64,000 nucleotides of DNA from Flaveria trinervia (GCA_025506515.1 CM046443.1:25472560-25536559), one strand, 5' to 3'. Positions 30,970-44,511 are shown, counted from the stretch's first letter. Notes: a model not told the origin generated them from the sequence alone. Numbers and translations: made by a program.

Positions 30970-31141
30970 GAATCATCATGAGTTGAGTCTTGATCTATTG
31001 GAGGGGAGCAACATCATATTCATCTCTTTGAAAATTTGGATCTGCTTGATTTAAAACATGTAACACATCACCCATTAGTCAACAATCAAAGCAGTAAACA
31101 TCAATAATAACATAAACATTAATTACATTAATTTGATACAA
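30970..31141. other. AT-rich probable intron part, left flank of T1
   Basis: AT-rich DNA without ORF. It ends GATACAA directly before the tandem unit start, and supplies the ACAA microhomology. Confidence 0.45.
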
Positions 31142-31176
31142 TATTCAAATACACATGATTCAAATAACATAAACAA

Positions 31177-33287
31177 CTACGCATTACTCTTGTCTTGAAT
31201 CATATGCTCCTCTTCTGACGGGGCTAAAGTAGAGGCACCTTTTTCTTGAGCTCTCTTGGTCCTCCTTTCACTTGCAGATGTGGCACCCATAGCAGAAGTA
31301 TCTCCTTCTCCTTCATCATCATCATCACCTGCTTCATCACCTCCCTCTATATCATCACCATGATCATTATCATCTGCATCCATCATCATCATCATTGTCA
31401 TCATCATCATCTCCATCATCTCCATCACCTTCTCGGATATTTAGAGGCTCTTCTTTGGATCCCTTCATTCTCAGCATAAGCTTCTTGTTCTGGGCCTCTA
31501 AATCCTGTATCCTCTGTACTGAGTGTATGTATCTCTTTCAGCTCAGTGATCTCTTTGCTCTGAGCCTCAATCCTTTGAATGGATGAGGCATGTGTCTCCT
31601 GCAGCTCCTCAATCTGTTGGCTCTGAGCCTCGATCCTCTGGGCTTGGGAGACATTGAGCTCCATCAGCTGATTAAGCTGAGAGGCTCTTTGTTCATCTGT
31701 AGCCAGTAGCTTTAGCACTAACCTGTTAAGGTTAGCCAGCCGCTCCTCTAACCCGACAGATGGGTAAGAGGATCCAAAAATAGGTGGGACCTGAGATGAG
31801 GTCCCTGCTCCATGAGTGGTGGTGGTGGTAGTGAATGTAGAGAAGATTGGGGGTAGTATAGATGTGGGTGGCTGTGGATGAGCTGTAGTGGTGGTGGATG
31901 GGAAGTGGGTAACTGGTGGAGTTGTGGTAGGTGAGTGGTAGTAGTAGAGAGGTGGTAGTGGTGGTGGGTGGAGTGGTGGTAGTGCTGGTAGGTGGAGTGA
32001 TGGTAGTGGTGGCTGTAGGTGGAGTGGTGGAAGTGGTGGTAGTAGTGATGGTGGTGATAAACATCATCCTCCCCCTCTTCTTCTTCATCCCGTGGCTGAG
32101 CCATCCGTTTCTTCCTCGAGCCCCTCGAGGTGGATGCTCCCCATGGGACGCTGCTGGGCTGATCGGGAGTATAACTAGGATCAGTAGCAGTCTCCCTAGA
32201 CTCTCTAGGGCGTCCTACAACCTCCTGAATACCGGTCGGTGGAAACCACCCTGCTCCCCACAATACGATTCAAGGGCTTCTCGTCTGTATCCTCCTCCTT
32301 ATCAAGACGAAAGTCCTGATGGAACCCTGCTGCCTCTGTTCCATCTTGGGTGGATGCTGGAGATGCTATATTAGCAGTGAGGGGCCTCAAGTGAGTGGGC
32401 CCTGCATCTCCACCATAACCACTGTCATCGTCGTTGGAATCATCGTCTGGGAGCAAAAGTTTCTCAACATTAGAATCACTGTCTGCGTTGTGCCATTTTC
32501 ACCTACCTGGCGCCACGTAATCAACCTGGGCTAGATGCTCGAAGAGTCTCTTCACCGGGGGTTTGACCTGCTTTCCCCAGTAGACCTTCATGCAACCTAG
32601 TGTCGTGTCATCCATTACCTCCAACGACACCGCATCTTGGCTCTCCTTAGGTAGAGAGGGCAGCTTCTCATCAATGATCATTTGGAGAAACCTAGGGTAC
32701 ATGCAAAAACCCTCTTTAGCCTCCAGATTCTCTCTACCAGATAGAGAATATCATGCTCAAGAAGCTAAAATGGTGGTTCAGAACCAGTGGCACGTAGGCA
32801 TTTTGAATCTAGCCTGAAAGATCATCAAACCCACCCCTTCTCGAAGCCAAGCACTTTAGGATGGCATGTGCTAAGTACTTGTACCGGGGACACAGGTTGC
32901 TCTTGTTCAGCACACCTGCATTAATATCCCCAGCGTACTTCATCCTTAAGAAGCACCCTCTCATAGTCAGCGGGTGAAGTCTAGTAGGGTGATCAGCATC
33001 GTCACCCAAGGCAAGTACACATCGAATATCCTCAGCTGTGACCTTGATCGCCTGACCAAAATAACTACTAGTGATGCTGTAAGGCTCGTGTGTACAGTCA
33101 ACTGATGCCCCCTCCCAAAAGGCCTGCCGATAGACCTATAGGGAGTGCATGTTGTGGATATAGCCCTGTAGATCCTGGATCTCATAAGGAATGTGATAAT
33201 CCCTGCAAACTCGGCGCCATTCCGAGTAGTGGCATCTAAATGAGCACATATGTTGTGCTTGGGGTTGATGGACCACCTGTCAGCCAT
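31177..33287 (-). pseudogene. minus-strand post-pol-type ORF (T1)
   Basis: Order on the minus strand: N-terminal domain (33287 to about 32820, with a private frameshift near 33130), the PRFLQMII segment (32702-32499), a TGA that interrupts an acidic D/E-rich stretch, a low-complexity T/H/P region from GTGGTGGTAGTG repeats (about 32070-31800), then a coiled coil (31718-31425) and an acidic tail rich in D, M and E. The coiled coil has about three repeats of roughly 21 residues starting QRIEAQS or QRIQDLE. The TAG after the N-terminal domain and the TGA before the acidic stretch occur in every copy where that place is visible, so they predate the tandem duplication. Retrotransposon accessory pseudogene, function unknown. 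Confidence 0.6.
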
Positions 33288-34500
33288 AGATCTGTAATAC
33301 AAGACACATAGACATTAGATCACCACCTATCAAAAATCAATTCTAATTAGCTAGGTTGAATTCAGTCTGGTTCAATCATGCGATTGAACCATGCGACTGT
33401 GTTCAGTCGGTTGACCTGGCATGTGACTGGGTTCAATCGGGTGACTGAGCAGGCGACTGAGTTCAATCGGTGACTGAGCCTGCGATTGGTTCAATCGGCC
33501 GACTGAGCCTGCGATTGGTTCAATCGGCCGACTGAGCTCATTCGTATTATCCATTCAATCGATTGAGTCATTCGACCAGCTCAATCGCGTGATTGTTGTT
33601 CATCCTGTGTCCAGTTGCATGACCCACTGTTTGGTCAACTGATATACGAATTTGAACCAAATCTTGAAATTAGACGTCGTGTATTGGTTCCTTAGACTCA
33701 CAATCATTATACTAATAACCTAATAGCCTTGGTTTTAACATTTTGCATAGTTTAGTTAGGTTATTAGTCAACTTTTAGTGTCGGTTCTTGTAAAGGCCGA
33801 GAATTACAAATTAGGGCTCAAATCAAATCAACTTCGGTTACACAACACCGCATTGTACCTGTATACAAGTAGAACTCGTTAGAATGTCGAAATTAGGAGT
33901 GAAAATCGGTCAGTGAAAATTTTGGCAGAGTAACGGTACAGTGTGCGATTTTAAGGCGATTAGGGGGTGATGAGGTTATGCGATCGACTATGGACCTATT
34001 TATGCTGAATCTGGTTTCAATTGGCCGACTGGACCCATTCGCTCTGTTCATTCGGGCGATTGGACCTCAGTCATGCGATTGGTTCAGTCAATCACATTCA
34101 GTCGGCCGACTGGATTTCAGTCGGGCGACTGACTCATTCGCACAGCTCCATTCGGTCGACTGGCTCAATCTGATAAGCCATTCGGGTGAATGGTTCATAC
34201 TCATGTGCCATTCGGCTGTCTAGTGCATGAGTATGGTCCATTCGTATGGTTGGACTCATGGTCCAGTCGTGCGATTGGATCATACTCATGATTTTGACTT
34301 TATGACCATTCCACACTAAAACCCTATTAACCTTTGATTAGACATTTTAAGCACTCGATCATCTTAGACATGACCATTTTAACCTGGAAAACTTTTGATC
34401 ACCTCAGACATGATCCTTCTAAAAACACTTTGTCACCTCAGACGTGATTGATTTTACATTTGAAAACACGTGTGGTCACCTCAGACGTGACCCTTTTAGG
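33288..34500. repeat. palindrome-rich divergent intergenic region (T1)
   Basis: Copy of the T0 region with block 1 at about 33373-33605 and block 2 at about 34014-34315. One-base losses occur in homopolymers (for example GGGTGACTG to GGTGACTG near 33470). The palindrome, the 13-bp inverted repeat and the four direct repeats are all kept. Confidence 0.75.
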
Positions 34501-34879
34501 TGATTAAATCCCCTATAGAAATCCATGGCGTAGTCCAATATTTAACAAACTGAATTGACGAAATTTAAACAAAATAAAAGACTTAAAACAGAAATACAAA
34601 ACTAAAACTTGTTTTTGAGGGTTTGTGAGGTGTAAATCCTAAGATAGAAATCTAATGAATTCGGTTCCTGAAAAGGCAGCTTCAATTCATTTTGACCATA
34701 GATGAACCAATTCAGTTTGGAATCATACAGGAATTTCAAATCATTCGGTACATTTTATCAAAAACCATTTGATGCTCGATTCTTGTTTTTCATCTAGAGT
34801 CGTCAGCAAGTTCAGGAAATCATACTAGTACTGTTAGATCCCCACATTGATTTGGACTTTCAAGAATTGTAGCCACGAT

Positions 34880-35364
34880 GATTGTCAATACTGGTCCTCT
34901 TAAATCCATACACAGACTTTTGACGCAGATTGGTGATAGTTTAAGGTTTGATTATTTCAACAAGCATTTGTGGATCCCACACTATATGGTAATCAACATT
35001 CCTCAGGAGATTTTTGAGCGGTCTCAGGGTAGTTTTCAAGAAGAAACTATTCTTAGAACTTTCAAAGAGAAGCCAAACCTCAGGTCAGTGCCACCGCACA
35101 GCAGAGAGGCACATAACCTATCTTCTTGTTTGAGCAAGTTTAATCTTTTTGCATATATCTCACCAACAACATAGGTTATTAGTTTGATTGCTTTTGCATT
35201 TTTCCATGTGCTTTTGCTCATATTTTGGTCATACGCACACATTTGTGGCGTTTATTCTGCTCGTCACCCCTAATTGGAATTTTGTTGATTGTGTTAACCA
35301 GGGATAAGATGATAACCCACAACATTGTTGAACAACTTAGTTTGTTCTTGAGATCACCAATAAG
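34880..35364 (+). pseudogene. spliced-looking gene fragment (T1)
   Basis: In this copy the first exon is open through the site broken in T0, giving a 98-codon ORF from 34878. The exon ends CAG/GTCAGT at 35083/35084, and the second exon-like piece is 35302-35364. The two-base loss in the upstream acceptor removes that splice site. The intron reads GCTTTTGCATTTTTCC where T0 and T3 have a long T run. Confidence 0.5.
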
Positions 35365-35771
35365 GTCTAATCATCTATTGTGTTGAATCTACCGACATAT
35401 CATCTATGGTCTAGCAACTTCTAGGTCTACTTTCTTTGTGTTACCTTAGTAGTAGCTAGTTTATTATCATTTTTCCTTTTATATTGCTCAGACTACACAG
35501 ACTTATAATTTAAACTTCACATCTTATTCAATGTAAACTTTTAAAGTCCCAATTGATTTGTTCCTGTGTACTATCATTTTCCAAAGTCATTGAATCGGTA
35601 TCACAGATACGATCTAGTTTCTATCAGCTAGCCTCTCCTCCTCCCTCGTTTTTTTATTTATTATAATGTTACTAACTAAACCTATTCTCCCCCTAAAATT
35701 CTAAAATCGTAACCAATTTTCGCTTTTTAGGATTTTAATAGGCGACAAAAAAACACCAATTTATTAAATAG

Positions 35772-36001
35772 TGTTGGACCAAAAGAACCAATGAGCCGGA
35801 TCAGAAAAACCTTAAGTCCCACAGATGTCACAACAACTGCTGAAGTCCACAACAGCTGAAGACAAAGTCTGAAGACACAAGTACTGAAGACAAAGTCTGA
35901 AGACAAGTGCTGAAGACAAAGTCTGAAGACAAGTGCTGAAGACAAAGTCTGAAGACACAAGTACTGAAGACAAAGTCTGAAGACAAGTGCTGAAGACAAA
36001 G
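35772..36001 (+). repeat. LTR 5' fragment (T1)
   Basis: Same fragment and same right-hand breakpoint as in T0, preceded by AATAG. The shared breakpoint shows that the deletion predates the tandem duplication. Confidence 0.85.
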
Positions 36002-36142
36002 TTTCAACAACTGATGACTAACACCAAAACCTTCAGTCGTTTTCTAACCCTACCCTTTAAATACCTTATCCCACCTTCAGAGTTTTTACTTTATTCTCTC
36101 TCAAACCTAACGTTCAAAAAACTCTGTAACCTCTCTTCATCA

Positions 36143-39100
36143 ATGGCGACCATGCAACTAAAACCTCGACACAACTGTGTCGCACATCTCACAAAATCGC
36201 CATACTGGACCAAGTTTCACAACGCCATTGATTTAATGGTTCAGTCACCTTACAAAACGGCTTTTCTGTTAAATCCCACCATATATGCTGAATCTCTTAA
36301 CCAATTCTGGACAAACGTCACTCTTGTCTTTGAGGAAATGACACAGAGTCTCTTCAATCGTTTGTCCATCGTCAAAAAGTGGTCATTACTCCAGACATTC
36401 TTCGCCAAACCCTCAATCTGGATGATGCCACTTTCCCAACTGGTTATCCAAAGGGCACAATCGATCAATCATTTGCCCAGCATGGATACCAGGGTGACCT
36501 GAGTGCATCTACAATATTGAAGAAACATTTCCAGGATGCCGAACGTCTCATCTTTCACCTGGTAAATGTCTGCCTTGCCCCCAAGACTTCATCATGGGAT
36601 CAAATGTCCACACGGTGGCAACAGGTATGTACTCCATCCTTGAGCAACAACCTTTAAATTTTTCTGAAATACTATTTTTAGAGCTCAAGGATATGGCCCA
36701 AAAACAACTTGCTAACCGTTGGATATTATATCCTCGGTTCATAATGGCCATAATTGAAAACCAGCTTCAAGCTGAGGGACTTGTTGGCCTGGGAGTCCCT
36801 GCTACGGCTGTATTGCCTGAAGTATACTCCCGGCACAACTCTGACCAATCACTAAAAATGGCTGCCAAGCTGCGCAAACCCACGCAGCTGGAACCCACAT
36901 CCACTACCTCCAAATCCAAAGTCCCCACCAACCCACTAAAAAGAAGACAAAAAAGGCTACTCAGGGAAATGAGTCCCCTGAGGATGCCCCTGCAACACAA
37001 ACGTAGGCTATATCCACTGGTTATAACCCCCTAGTGGATACAAGGACTTCACCAGCCACAGCCGCTCAGGATTCCTCTCGAAAGGAGCCTGCAGCAACCA
37101 AAGAAGGGGTACCCACTAATCTGGGATCTTCCTCATTTGAGGAGATTGCCATTGAAGAGCACCATTCTCCCCAGGTGCATACTGATTTTATCCCATCTCC
37201 CACTGCAACCGCCCCACAAAGTCCTACTCTCATTATTGCAAACGTGCTGACTTAGCTGCATGCCTCTCCTCCTCCCCAACAAACACCAACAAAGGGGAAA
37301 ACCACAGCAATTGAGGATGAGGATCAACATGCTTCTGACAGCCCACAACACAAGGGTTTAACTGTTCTATCTCCTGGTGTGGATATGGAGACCAGAACAT
37401 CTGGGGAGGCTGCCACCTCTTCTGAATCAGCACATGATCAGACTGAGGCTGGTAACATAGCTCAGACCTCACCAGAGGCAACAGCTGATGAAGGACATTG
37501 TCCTGGGGCTGGAAGTCCCCAGTTCCAAGAAAAAGGGGCACATGCTAAAACTGGTCTACACCCAGTGCATGTACATCCTGCCACAAGCTGGAGGTCAGGT
37601 GATTCAGCATCTGCTTATGATGACCTGGGCTTCTTTTATGATGTTCTGGCCCAGAACACATTCTTGAGGAAGAAGTCAGTAGACTACAAAGACTACTTGA
37701 CCAATTCTCTCACACAGCAAGTCCATCTGCCACCAACATAAACCCACAGATGGCACCTTCACCTGAAGGTCTCCCACACACTCAGCCACTCAAAACTTCC
37801 AAGCCACCAACCTCTATTTTTGGCACTGCTTCTTAGGGACAGAACCCCTCTGAGCAAATAACTGCTATCTTTCAGCAATCCCTACCTCTCATCACCCCAA
37901 TGATCACAGACATTGTGATCAAAACCATGGATGAGAGGCTTCCCTCGATCATACAACCCCTGGTGGAGGAGATTGTGAGCACAAGGCTTTCTGCTACTCA
38001 AACCCTTGCAACCAATGCAACCAAAAAGGGGGAGAGTCAGTCAGTGAAAGCAAAGAGGAAGAGCATAGAGGGGAAGAAAGAAAAGGAGACTGAGAAGGAA
38101 GAGGAGTTTGTGAAGGGAGCTGACATTGATCAAGTGGGTGAAAGTCACAAAGACTTTCATGTCACATATAAGAAGAGGAAGGTTGAAGGAAAAGAAAAAG
38201 AGCTCGAACACGATGAGATGATCAAAATGGCGGATGCTACACACAGTAAATCAATGGACTCCATTATTGATCAACTGTATAGACAGGGGTTCGATACTAC
38301 ACACTTGACTCAGAGATTAGGAGACTTGAAGTTGAAGAAATTAACTCAAGATGGGGAAGTTATGATGCATTAGAAAGAGAAAGACTAGAGATCATGATCA
38401 GATTCATTGCAAAGTACCTTGGGAGATCATTGATCGAGATTAAGTCCTGGAACAGGGACAGTATCTTGGCAATAACCACCAAGATCTGTTCGTCCGAAGC
38501 ATACACTAAGGGATTGGTGATTGAAGCACTAAATGAGGCAGGTGCTGGGAAAAGAAAGGAACTAGCAAAACACTCAAAAGCCTCACTCACTACAAGAATG
38601 CTAGAACAACCTGCAAAACCTCCCACTTCAAAATCACCACTACCACAACCCACTAAACCAACTCCTTTACCCTCAAAACCAACAGCCGATGATGCACCCA
38701 AGAAGAAGAAGAGAAGGGTGTTGAGGCTAGAAGAAGAAGAAGAAGAGGATGATGAGGAAGAAGATAGGATGCCTCTTTCCGCAGTCCTAACTTTGCCTAA
38801 AGCCAAACCTATGCCCATCACTCCCACCTCACAGATGGAAGCTGTGAGAGTAAAGATAGAAGAAGAACAACAGCAAAAGCTTCATGATGATGAGATGCTG
38901 AAAAGCATAGACAAAACTTATGCTGCTTCTTCATCAATAATCAGTAAGAAGAAAGAAGCTCTGAGATTGTACACCCTTGCTAACAGATTTCAATATCAAA
39001 AGGAAAAGGTGAGAATATGGCCTGATCCTAGGGTGGCTCACAGAATTGTGAAGAAAGACATTCCTTCGAGATACAAGGGCCAAGTAAAAAGGATCGTAGA

Positions 39101-39478
39101 TGAAGAGATCATAGTGGTCCTTGTAGTATCACCCTGGGAAATTGTAGAAGATTTCAAGAAGGCCTATGAAACTAACAGCCACCCCAAAAGATGTTAGAGA
39201 ACAGAGTAATTAAAAACAGGTTAGTCTACAAGAGGCTTGAGAACTTCAAACAAAATGAGCTCAGTCTGTTACTTGAAGGGACTCACCCAGATGAGTTTGC
39301 ATACAGACAGATCACAACAGTTGAGCTCAAAAATGGCAAACAGGCTAAGTACATTTCAGAGCTGTATGGGCGTGAAGGATTGTTTGATGGTGGAGCTGAA
39401 AATCTTACCATGGAAGAACAAATTATGTTTCTCAGAGCATACACCAGAGAATCCTACAGGCTTATACATAAGAAGTAG
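36143..39478 (+). pseudogene. post-pol accessory ORF (T1)
   Basis: Same architecture as T0. Private breaks include a lost base near 36337 (GAGGAAATGAC against GAGGAGAATGAC), one in ACAGGTATGTAC near 36625, and one near 38300 (ACACACTTGAC). T1 and T2 share a TAG in ACAAACGTAGGC where T0 and T3 read CAG, so those two are sister copies. The 267 codons from 38394 to 39197 are open. They end at the shared frameshift before the last 95 codons (39191-39478). Confidence 0.7.
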
Positions 39479-39695
39479 ATTTCATGGATAGGACCACAAC
39501 CCTGTGTCCAGTTCCCCAAAGTCAGGGCTCCTATCCATACCATGCCAACCAAATATCAGAAATCTATTCCCAGGCCAGTGCTTAATTGGGTCATCTTCTT
39601 AGCTGATCAAGAAGGAAAAAGACCAATCTTATTGCCAACAATAAGGGGGACCTCAATAAAGTTAAGGTTCTGGCTGCATTGGTTCAGGGGGAGTT

Positions 39696-39880
39696 TGTTG
39701 GACCAAAAGAACCAATGAGCCGGATCAGAAAAACCTTAAGTCCCACAGACATCACAACAATTGCTGAAGTCCACAACAGCAGAAGACAAAGTCTGAAGAC
39801 AAGTACTGAAGACAAAGTCTGAAGACAAGTGCTAAAGACAAAGTCTGAAGACAAGTGCTGAAGACAAAGTCTGAAGACAA
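39696..39880 (+). repeat. truncated LTR at T1/T2 junction
   Basis: Starts TGTTGGACC after AGGGGGAG and a few minisatellite units, then breaks at GAAGACAA and continues as TATTCAAATAC, the start of the next unit. The left flank of T1 reads GATACAATATTC, so ACAA is common to both parent sequences at the join. Confidence 0.9.
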
Positions 39881-39915
39881 TATTCAAATACACATGATTC
39901 AAATAACATAAACAA

Positions 39916-42032
39916 CTACGCATTACTCTTGTCTTGAATCATGTGCTCCTCTTCTGACGGGGCTAAAGTAGAGGCACCTTTTTCTTGAGCTCTCTTGGTC
40001 CTCCTTTCACTTGCATGTGGCACCCATAGCAGAAGTATCTCCTTCTCCTTCATCATCATCATCACCTGCTTCATCACCTCCCTCTATATCATCACCATGA
40101 TCATTATCATCTGCATCATCATCATCATCATCATTGTCATCATCATCATCTCCATCATCTCCATCACCTTCTCGGATATTTAGAGGCACTTCTTTGGATC
40201 CCTTCATTCTCAGCATAAGCTTCTTGTTCTGGGCCTCTAAATCCTGTATCCTCTGTACTGAGGATGTATGTATCTCTTTCAGCTCAGTGATCTCTTTGCT
40301 TTGAGCCTCAATCCTTTGAATGGATGAGGCATGTGTCTCCTGCAGCTCCTCAATCTGTTGGCTCTGAGCCTCGATCCTCTGGGCTTGGGAGACATTGAGC
40401 TCCATCAGCTGATTAAGCTGAGAGGCTCTTTGTTCATCTGTAGCCAGCAGCTTTAGCACTAACCTGTTAAGGTTAGCCAGCCGCTCCTCTAACCCGACAG
40501 ATGGGTAAGAGGATCCAAAAATAGGTGGGACCTGAGATGAGGTCCCTGCTCCATGAGTGGTGGTGGTGTAGTGAATGTAGAGAAGATTGGGGGTAGTATA
40601 GATTGGGTGGCTGTGGATGAGCTGTAGTGGTGGTGGATGGGAAGTGGGTAACTGGTGGAGTTGTGGTAGGTGAAGTGGTAGTAGGTAGAGAGGTGGTAGT
40701 GGTGGGGGTGGAGTGGTGGTAGTGCTGGTAGGTGGAGTGATGGTAGTGGTGGCTGTAGGTGGAGTGGTGGAAGTGGTGGTAGTAGTGATGGTGGTGATAA
40801 ACATCATCCTCCCCCTCCTCTTCTTCATCCCGTGGGGCTGAGCCATCCGTTTCTTCCTCGAGCCCCTCGAGGTGGATGCTCCCCATGGGACGCTGCTGGG
40901 CTGATCGGGAGTATAACTAGGATCAGTAGCAGTCTCCCTAGACTCTCTAGGGCGTCCTACAACCTCCTGAATACCTCGGTCGGTGGAAACCACCCTGCTC
41001 CCCACAATACGATTCAAGGGCTTCTCGTCTGTATCCTCCTCCTTATCAAGACAAAAGTCCTGATGGAACCCTGCTGCCTCTGTTCCACCTTGGGTGGATG
41101 CTGGAGATGCTATATTAGCAGTGAGGGGCCTCAAGTGAGTGGGCCCTGCATCTCCACCATAACCACTGTCATCGTCGTTGGAATCATCGTCTGGGAGCAA
41201 AAGTTTCTCAACATCAGAATCACTGTCTGCGTTGTGCCATTTTCACCTACCTGGCGCCACGTAATCAACCTGGGCTAGATGCTCGAAGAGTCTCTTCACC
41301 GGGGGTTTGACCTGCTTTCCCCAGTAGACCTTCATGCAACCTAGTGTCGTGTCATCCATTACCTCCAACGACACCGCATCTTGGCTCTCCTTAGGTAGAG
41401 AGGGCAGCTTCTCATCAATGATCATTTGGAGAAACCTAGGGTACATGCAAAAACCCTCTTTAGCCTCCAGATTCTCTCTACCAGATAAGAGAATATCATG
41501 CTCAAGAAGCTAAAATGGTGGTTCAGAACCAGTGGCACGTAGGCATTTTGAATCTAGCCTGAAAGATCATCAAACCCACCCCTTCTCGAAGCCAAGCACT
41601 TTAGGATGGCATGTGCTAAGTACTTGTACCGGGGACACAGGTTGCTCTTGTTCAGCACACCTGCATTAATATCCCCAGCGTACTTCATCCTTAAGAAGCA
41701 CCCTCTCATAGTCAGCGGGTGAAGTCTAGTAGGGTGATCAGCATCGTCACCCAAGGCAAGTACACATCGAATATCCTCAGCTGTGACCTTGATCGCCTGA
41801 CCAAAATACTACTAGTGATGCTGTAAGGCTCGTGTGTACAGTCAACTGATGCCCCCTCCCAAAAGGCCTGCCGGATAGACCTATAGGGAGTGCATGTTGT
41901 GGATATAGCCCTGTAGATCCTGGATCTCATAAGGAATGTGATAATCCCTGCAAACTCGGTGCCATTCCGAGTAGTGGCATCTAAATGAGCACATATGTTG
42001 TGCTTGGGGTTGATGGACCACCTGTCAGCCAT
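39916..42032 (-). pseudogene. minus-strand post-pol-type ORF (T2)
   Basis: The C-terminal 397 codons are open (41200-40007): an acidic N-terminus (DDDSNDDDSGYGGDAG), the T/P/H-rich linker, the 21-residue-repeat coiled coil, and a D/E-rich tail. A two-base loss near 40013 ends the frame early compared with T1 and T3, whose reading frame continues to a stop at the equivalent of 39916. The N-terminal part is split by a private one-base loss near 41810. The layout (globular N-terminus, disordered linker, oligomerising coiled coil, acidic tail) would suit a structural or envelope-like accessory protein, but that is inference. Confidence 0.6.
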
Positions 42033-43250
42033 AGATCTGTAATACAAGACACATAGACATTAGATCACCACCTATCAAAAATCAATTCTAATTAGCTTGG
42101 TTGAATTCAGTCTGGTTCAATCATGCGATTGAACCATGCGACTGTGTTCAGTCGGTGACCTGGCATGTGACTGGGTTCAATCGGGTGACTGAGCAGGCGA
42201 CTGAGTTCAATCGGTGACTGAGCCTGCGATTGGTTCAATCGGCCGACTGAGCCTGCGATTGGTTCAATCGGCCGACTGAGCTCATTCGTATTATCCATTC
42301 AATCGATTGAGTCATTCGACCAGCTCAATCGCGTGATTGTTGTTCATCCTGGTGTCCAGTTGCATGACCCACTGTTTGGTCAACTGATATACGAATTTGA
42401 ACCAAATCTTGAAATTAGACGTCGTGTATTGGTTCCTTAGACTCGCAATCATTATACTAATAACCTAATAGCCTTGGTTTTAACATTTTGCATAGTTTAG
42501 TTAGGTTATTAGTCAACTTTTAGTGTCGGTTCTTGTAAAGGCCGAGAATTACAAATTAGGGCTCAAATCAAATCAACTTCGGTTACACAACACCGCATTG
42601 TACCTGTATAACAAGTAGAACTCGTTAGAATGTCGAAATTAGGAGTGAAAATCGGTCAGTGAAAATTTTGGCAGAGTAACGGTACAGTGTGCGATTTTAA
42701 GGCGATTAGGGGGTGATGAGGTTATGCGATCGACTATGGACCTATTTATGCTGAATCTGGTTTCAATTGGCCGACTGGACCCATTCGCTCTGTTCATTCG
42801 GGCGATTGGACCTCAGTCATGCGATTGGTTCAGTCAATCACATTCAGTCGGCCGACTGGATTTCAGTCGGGCGACTGACTCATTCGCACAGCTCCATTCG
42901 GTCGACTGGCTCAATCTGATAAGCCATTCGGGTGAATGGTTCATACTCATGTGCCATTCGGCTGTCTAGTGCATGAGTATGGTCCATTCGTATGGTTGGA
43001 CTCATGGTCCAGTCGTGCGATTGGATCATACTCATGATTTTGACTTTATGACCATTCCACACTAAAACCCTATTAACCTTTGATTAGACATTTTAAGCAC
43101 TCGATCATCTTAGACATGACCATTTTAACCTGGAAAACTTTTGATCACCTCAGACATGATCCTTCTAAAAACACTTTGTCACCTCAGACGTGATTGATTT
43201 TACATTTGAAAACACGTGTGGTCACCTCAGACGTGACCCTTTTAGGTGAT
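42033..43250. repeat. palindrome-rich divergent intergenic region (T2)
   Basis: Copy of the same region with blocks at about 42118-42355 and 42760-43061. It differs from T0 by one-base losses near 42155 and 42213 and is otherwise almost unchanged. Confidence 0.75.
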
Positions 43251-43632
43251 TAAATCCCCTATAGAAATCCATGGCGTAGTCCAATATTTAACAAACTGAA
43301 TTGACGAAATTTAAACAAAATAAAAGACTTAAAACAGAAATACAAAACTAAAACTTGTTTTTGAGGTTTTGTGAGGTGTAAATCCTAAGATAGAAATCTA
43401 ATGAATTCGGTTCCTGAAAAGGCAGCTTCAATTCATTTTGACCATAGATGAACCAATTCAGTTTGGAATCATACAGGAATTTCAAATCATTCGGTACATT
43501 TTATCAAAAACCATTTGATGCTCGATTCTTTTTTTCATCTAGAGTCGTCAGCAAGTTCAGGAAATCATACTAGTACTGTTAGATCCCCACATTGATTTGG
43601 ACTTTCAAGAATGTAGCCACGATGATTGTCAG

Positions 43633-44107
43633 TATACTGGTCCTCTTAAATCCATACACAGACTTTTGACGCAGATTGGTGATAGTTAAGGTTTGATTAT
43701 TTCAACAAGCATTTGTGGATCCCACACTTATATGGTAATCAACATTCCTCAGGAGATTTTTGAGCGGTCTCAGGGTAGTTTTCAAGAAGAAACTATTCTT
43801 AGAACTTTCAAAGAGAAGCCAAACCTCAGGTCAGTGCCACCGCACAGCAGAGAGGCACATAACCTATCTTCTTGTTTGAGCAAGTTTAATCTTTTTGCAT
43901 ATATCTCACCAACAACATAGGTTATTAGTTTGATTGCTTTTGCATTTTTCCATGTGCTTTTGCTCATATTTTGGTCATACGCACACATTTGTGGCGTTTA
44001 TTCTGCTCGTCACCCCTAATTGGAATTTTGTTGATTGTGTTAACCAGGGATAATGATAACCCACAACATTGTTGAACAACTTAGTTTGTCTTGAGATCAC
44101 CAATAAG
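43633..44107 (+). pseudogene. spliced-looking gene fragment (T2)
   Basis: Exon-like 43633-43829 and 44048-44107. The second exon has lost two bases (GGATAATGATAACC against GGATAAGATGATAACC in the other copies), so its frame is broken. Donor and acceptor dinucleotides are kept. Confidence 0.45.
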
Positions 44108-44511
44108 GTCTAATCATCTATTGTGTTGAATCTACCGACATATCATCTATGGTCTAGCAACTTCTAGGTCTACTTTCTTTGTGTTACCTTAGTAGTAGCT
44201 AGTTTATTATCATTTTTCCTTTTATATTGCTCAGACTACACAGACTTATAATTTAAACTTCACATCTTATTCAATGTAAACTTTTAAAGTCCCAATTGAT
44301 TTGTTCCTGTGTACTATCATTTTCCAAAGTCATTGAATCGGTATCACAGACGATCTAGTTTCTATCAGCTAGCCTCTCCTCCTCCCTCGTTTTTTATTTA
44401 TTATAATGTTACTAACTAAACCTATTCTCCCCCTAAAATTCTAAAATCGTAACCATTTTCGCTTTTTAGGATTTTAATAGGCGACAAAAAAACACCAATT
44501 TAATTAAATAG

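Larger units (their letters stand above)
31142..39880. repeat. 8.74-kb tandem unit, copy T1
   Basis: It begins at TATTCAAATACACATG and runs through the minus ORF, palindrome region, gene fragment, LTR fragment, plus ORF, polypurine tract and truncated LTR. It is followed head to tail by T2. T1 is the only copy whose left flank is not LTR: here the minus-strand element continues naturally (30649-31141), so this is the original left breakpoint. Confidence 0.93.

Noticed and set aside
31246..31479. ORF with many His residues on the plus strand (and equivalents near 40000 and 48730)
   Set aside because: Complement of the D/E/M-rich tail of the minus ORF; a CAT/ATG simple repeat.
31800..32080. 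GTGGTGGTAGTG region as an independent satellite
   Set aside because: It is a short low-complexity linker within the minus ORF, open in the T2 copy, and not an extended satellite.
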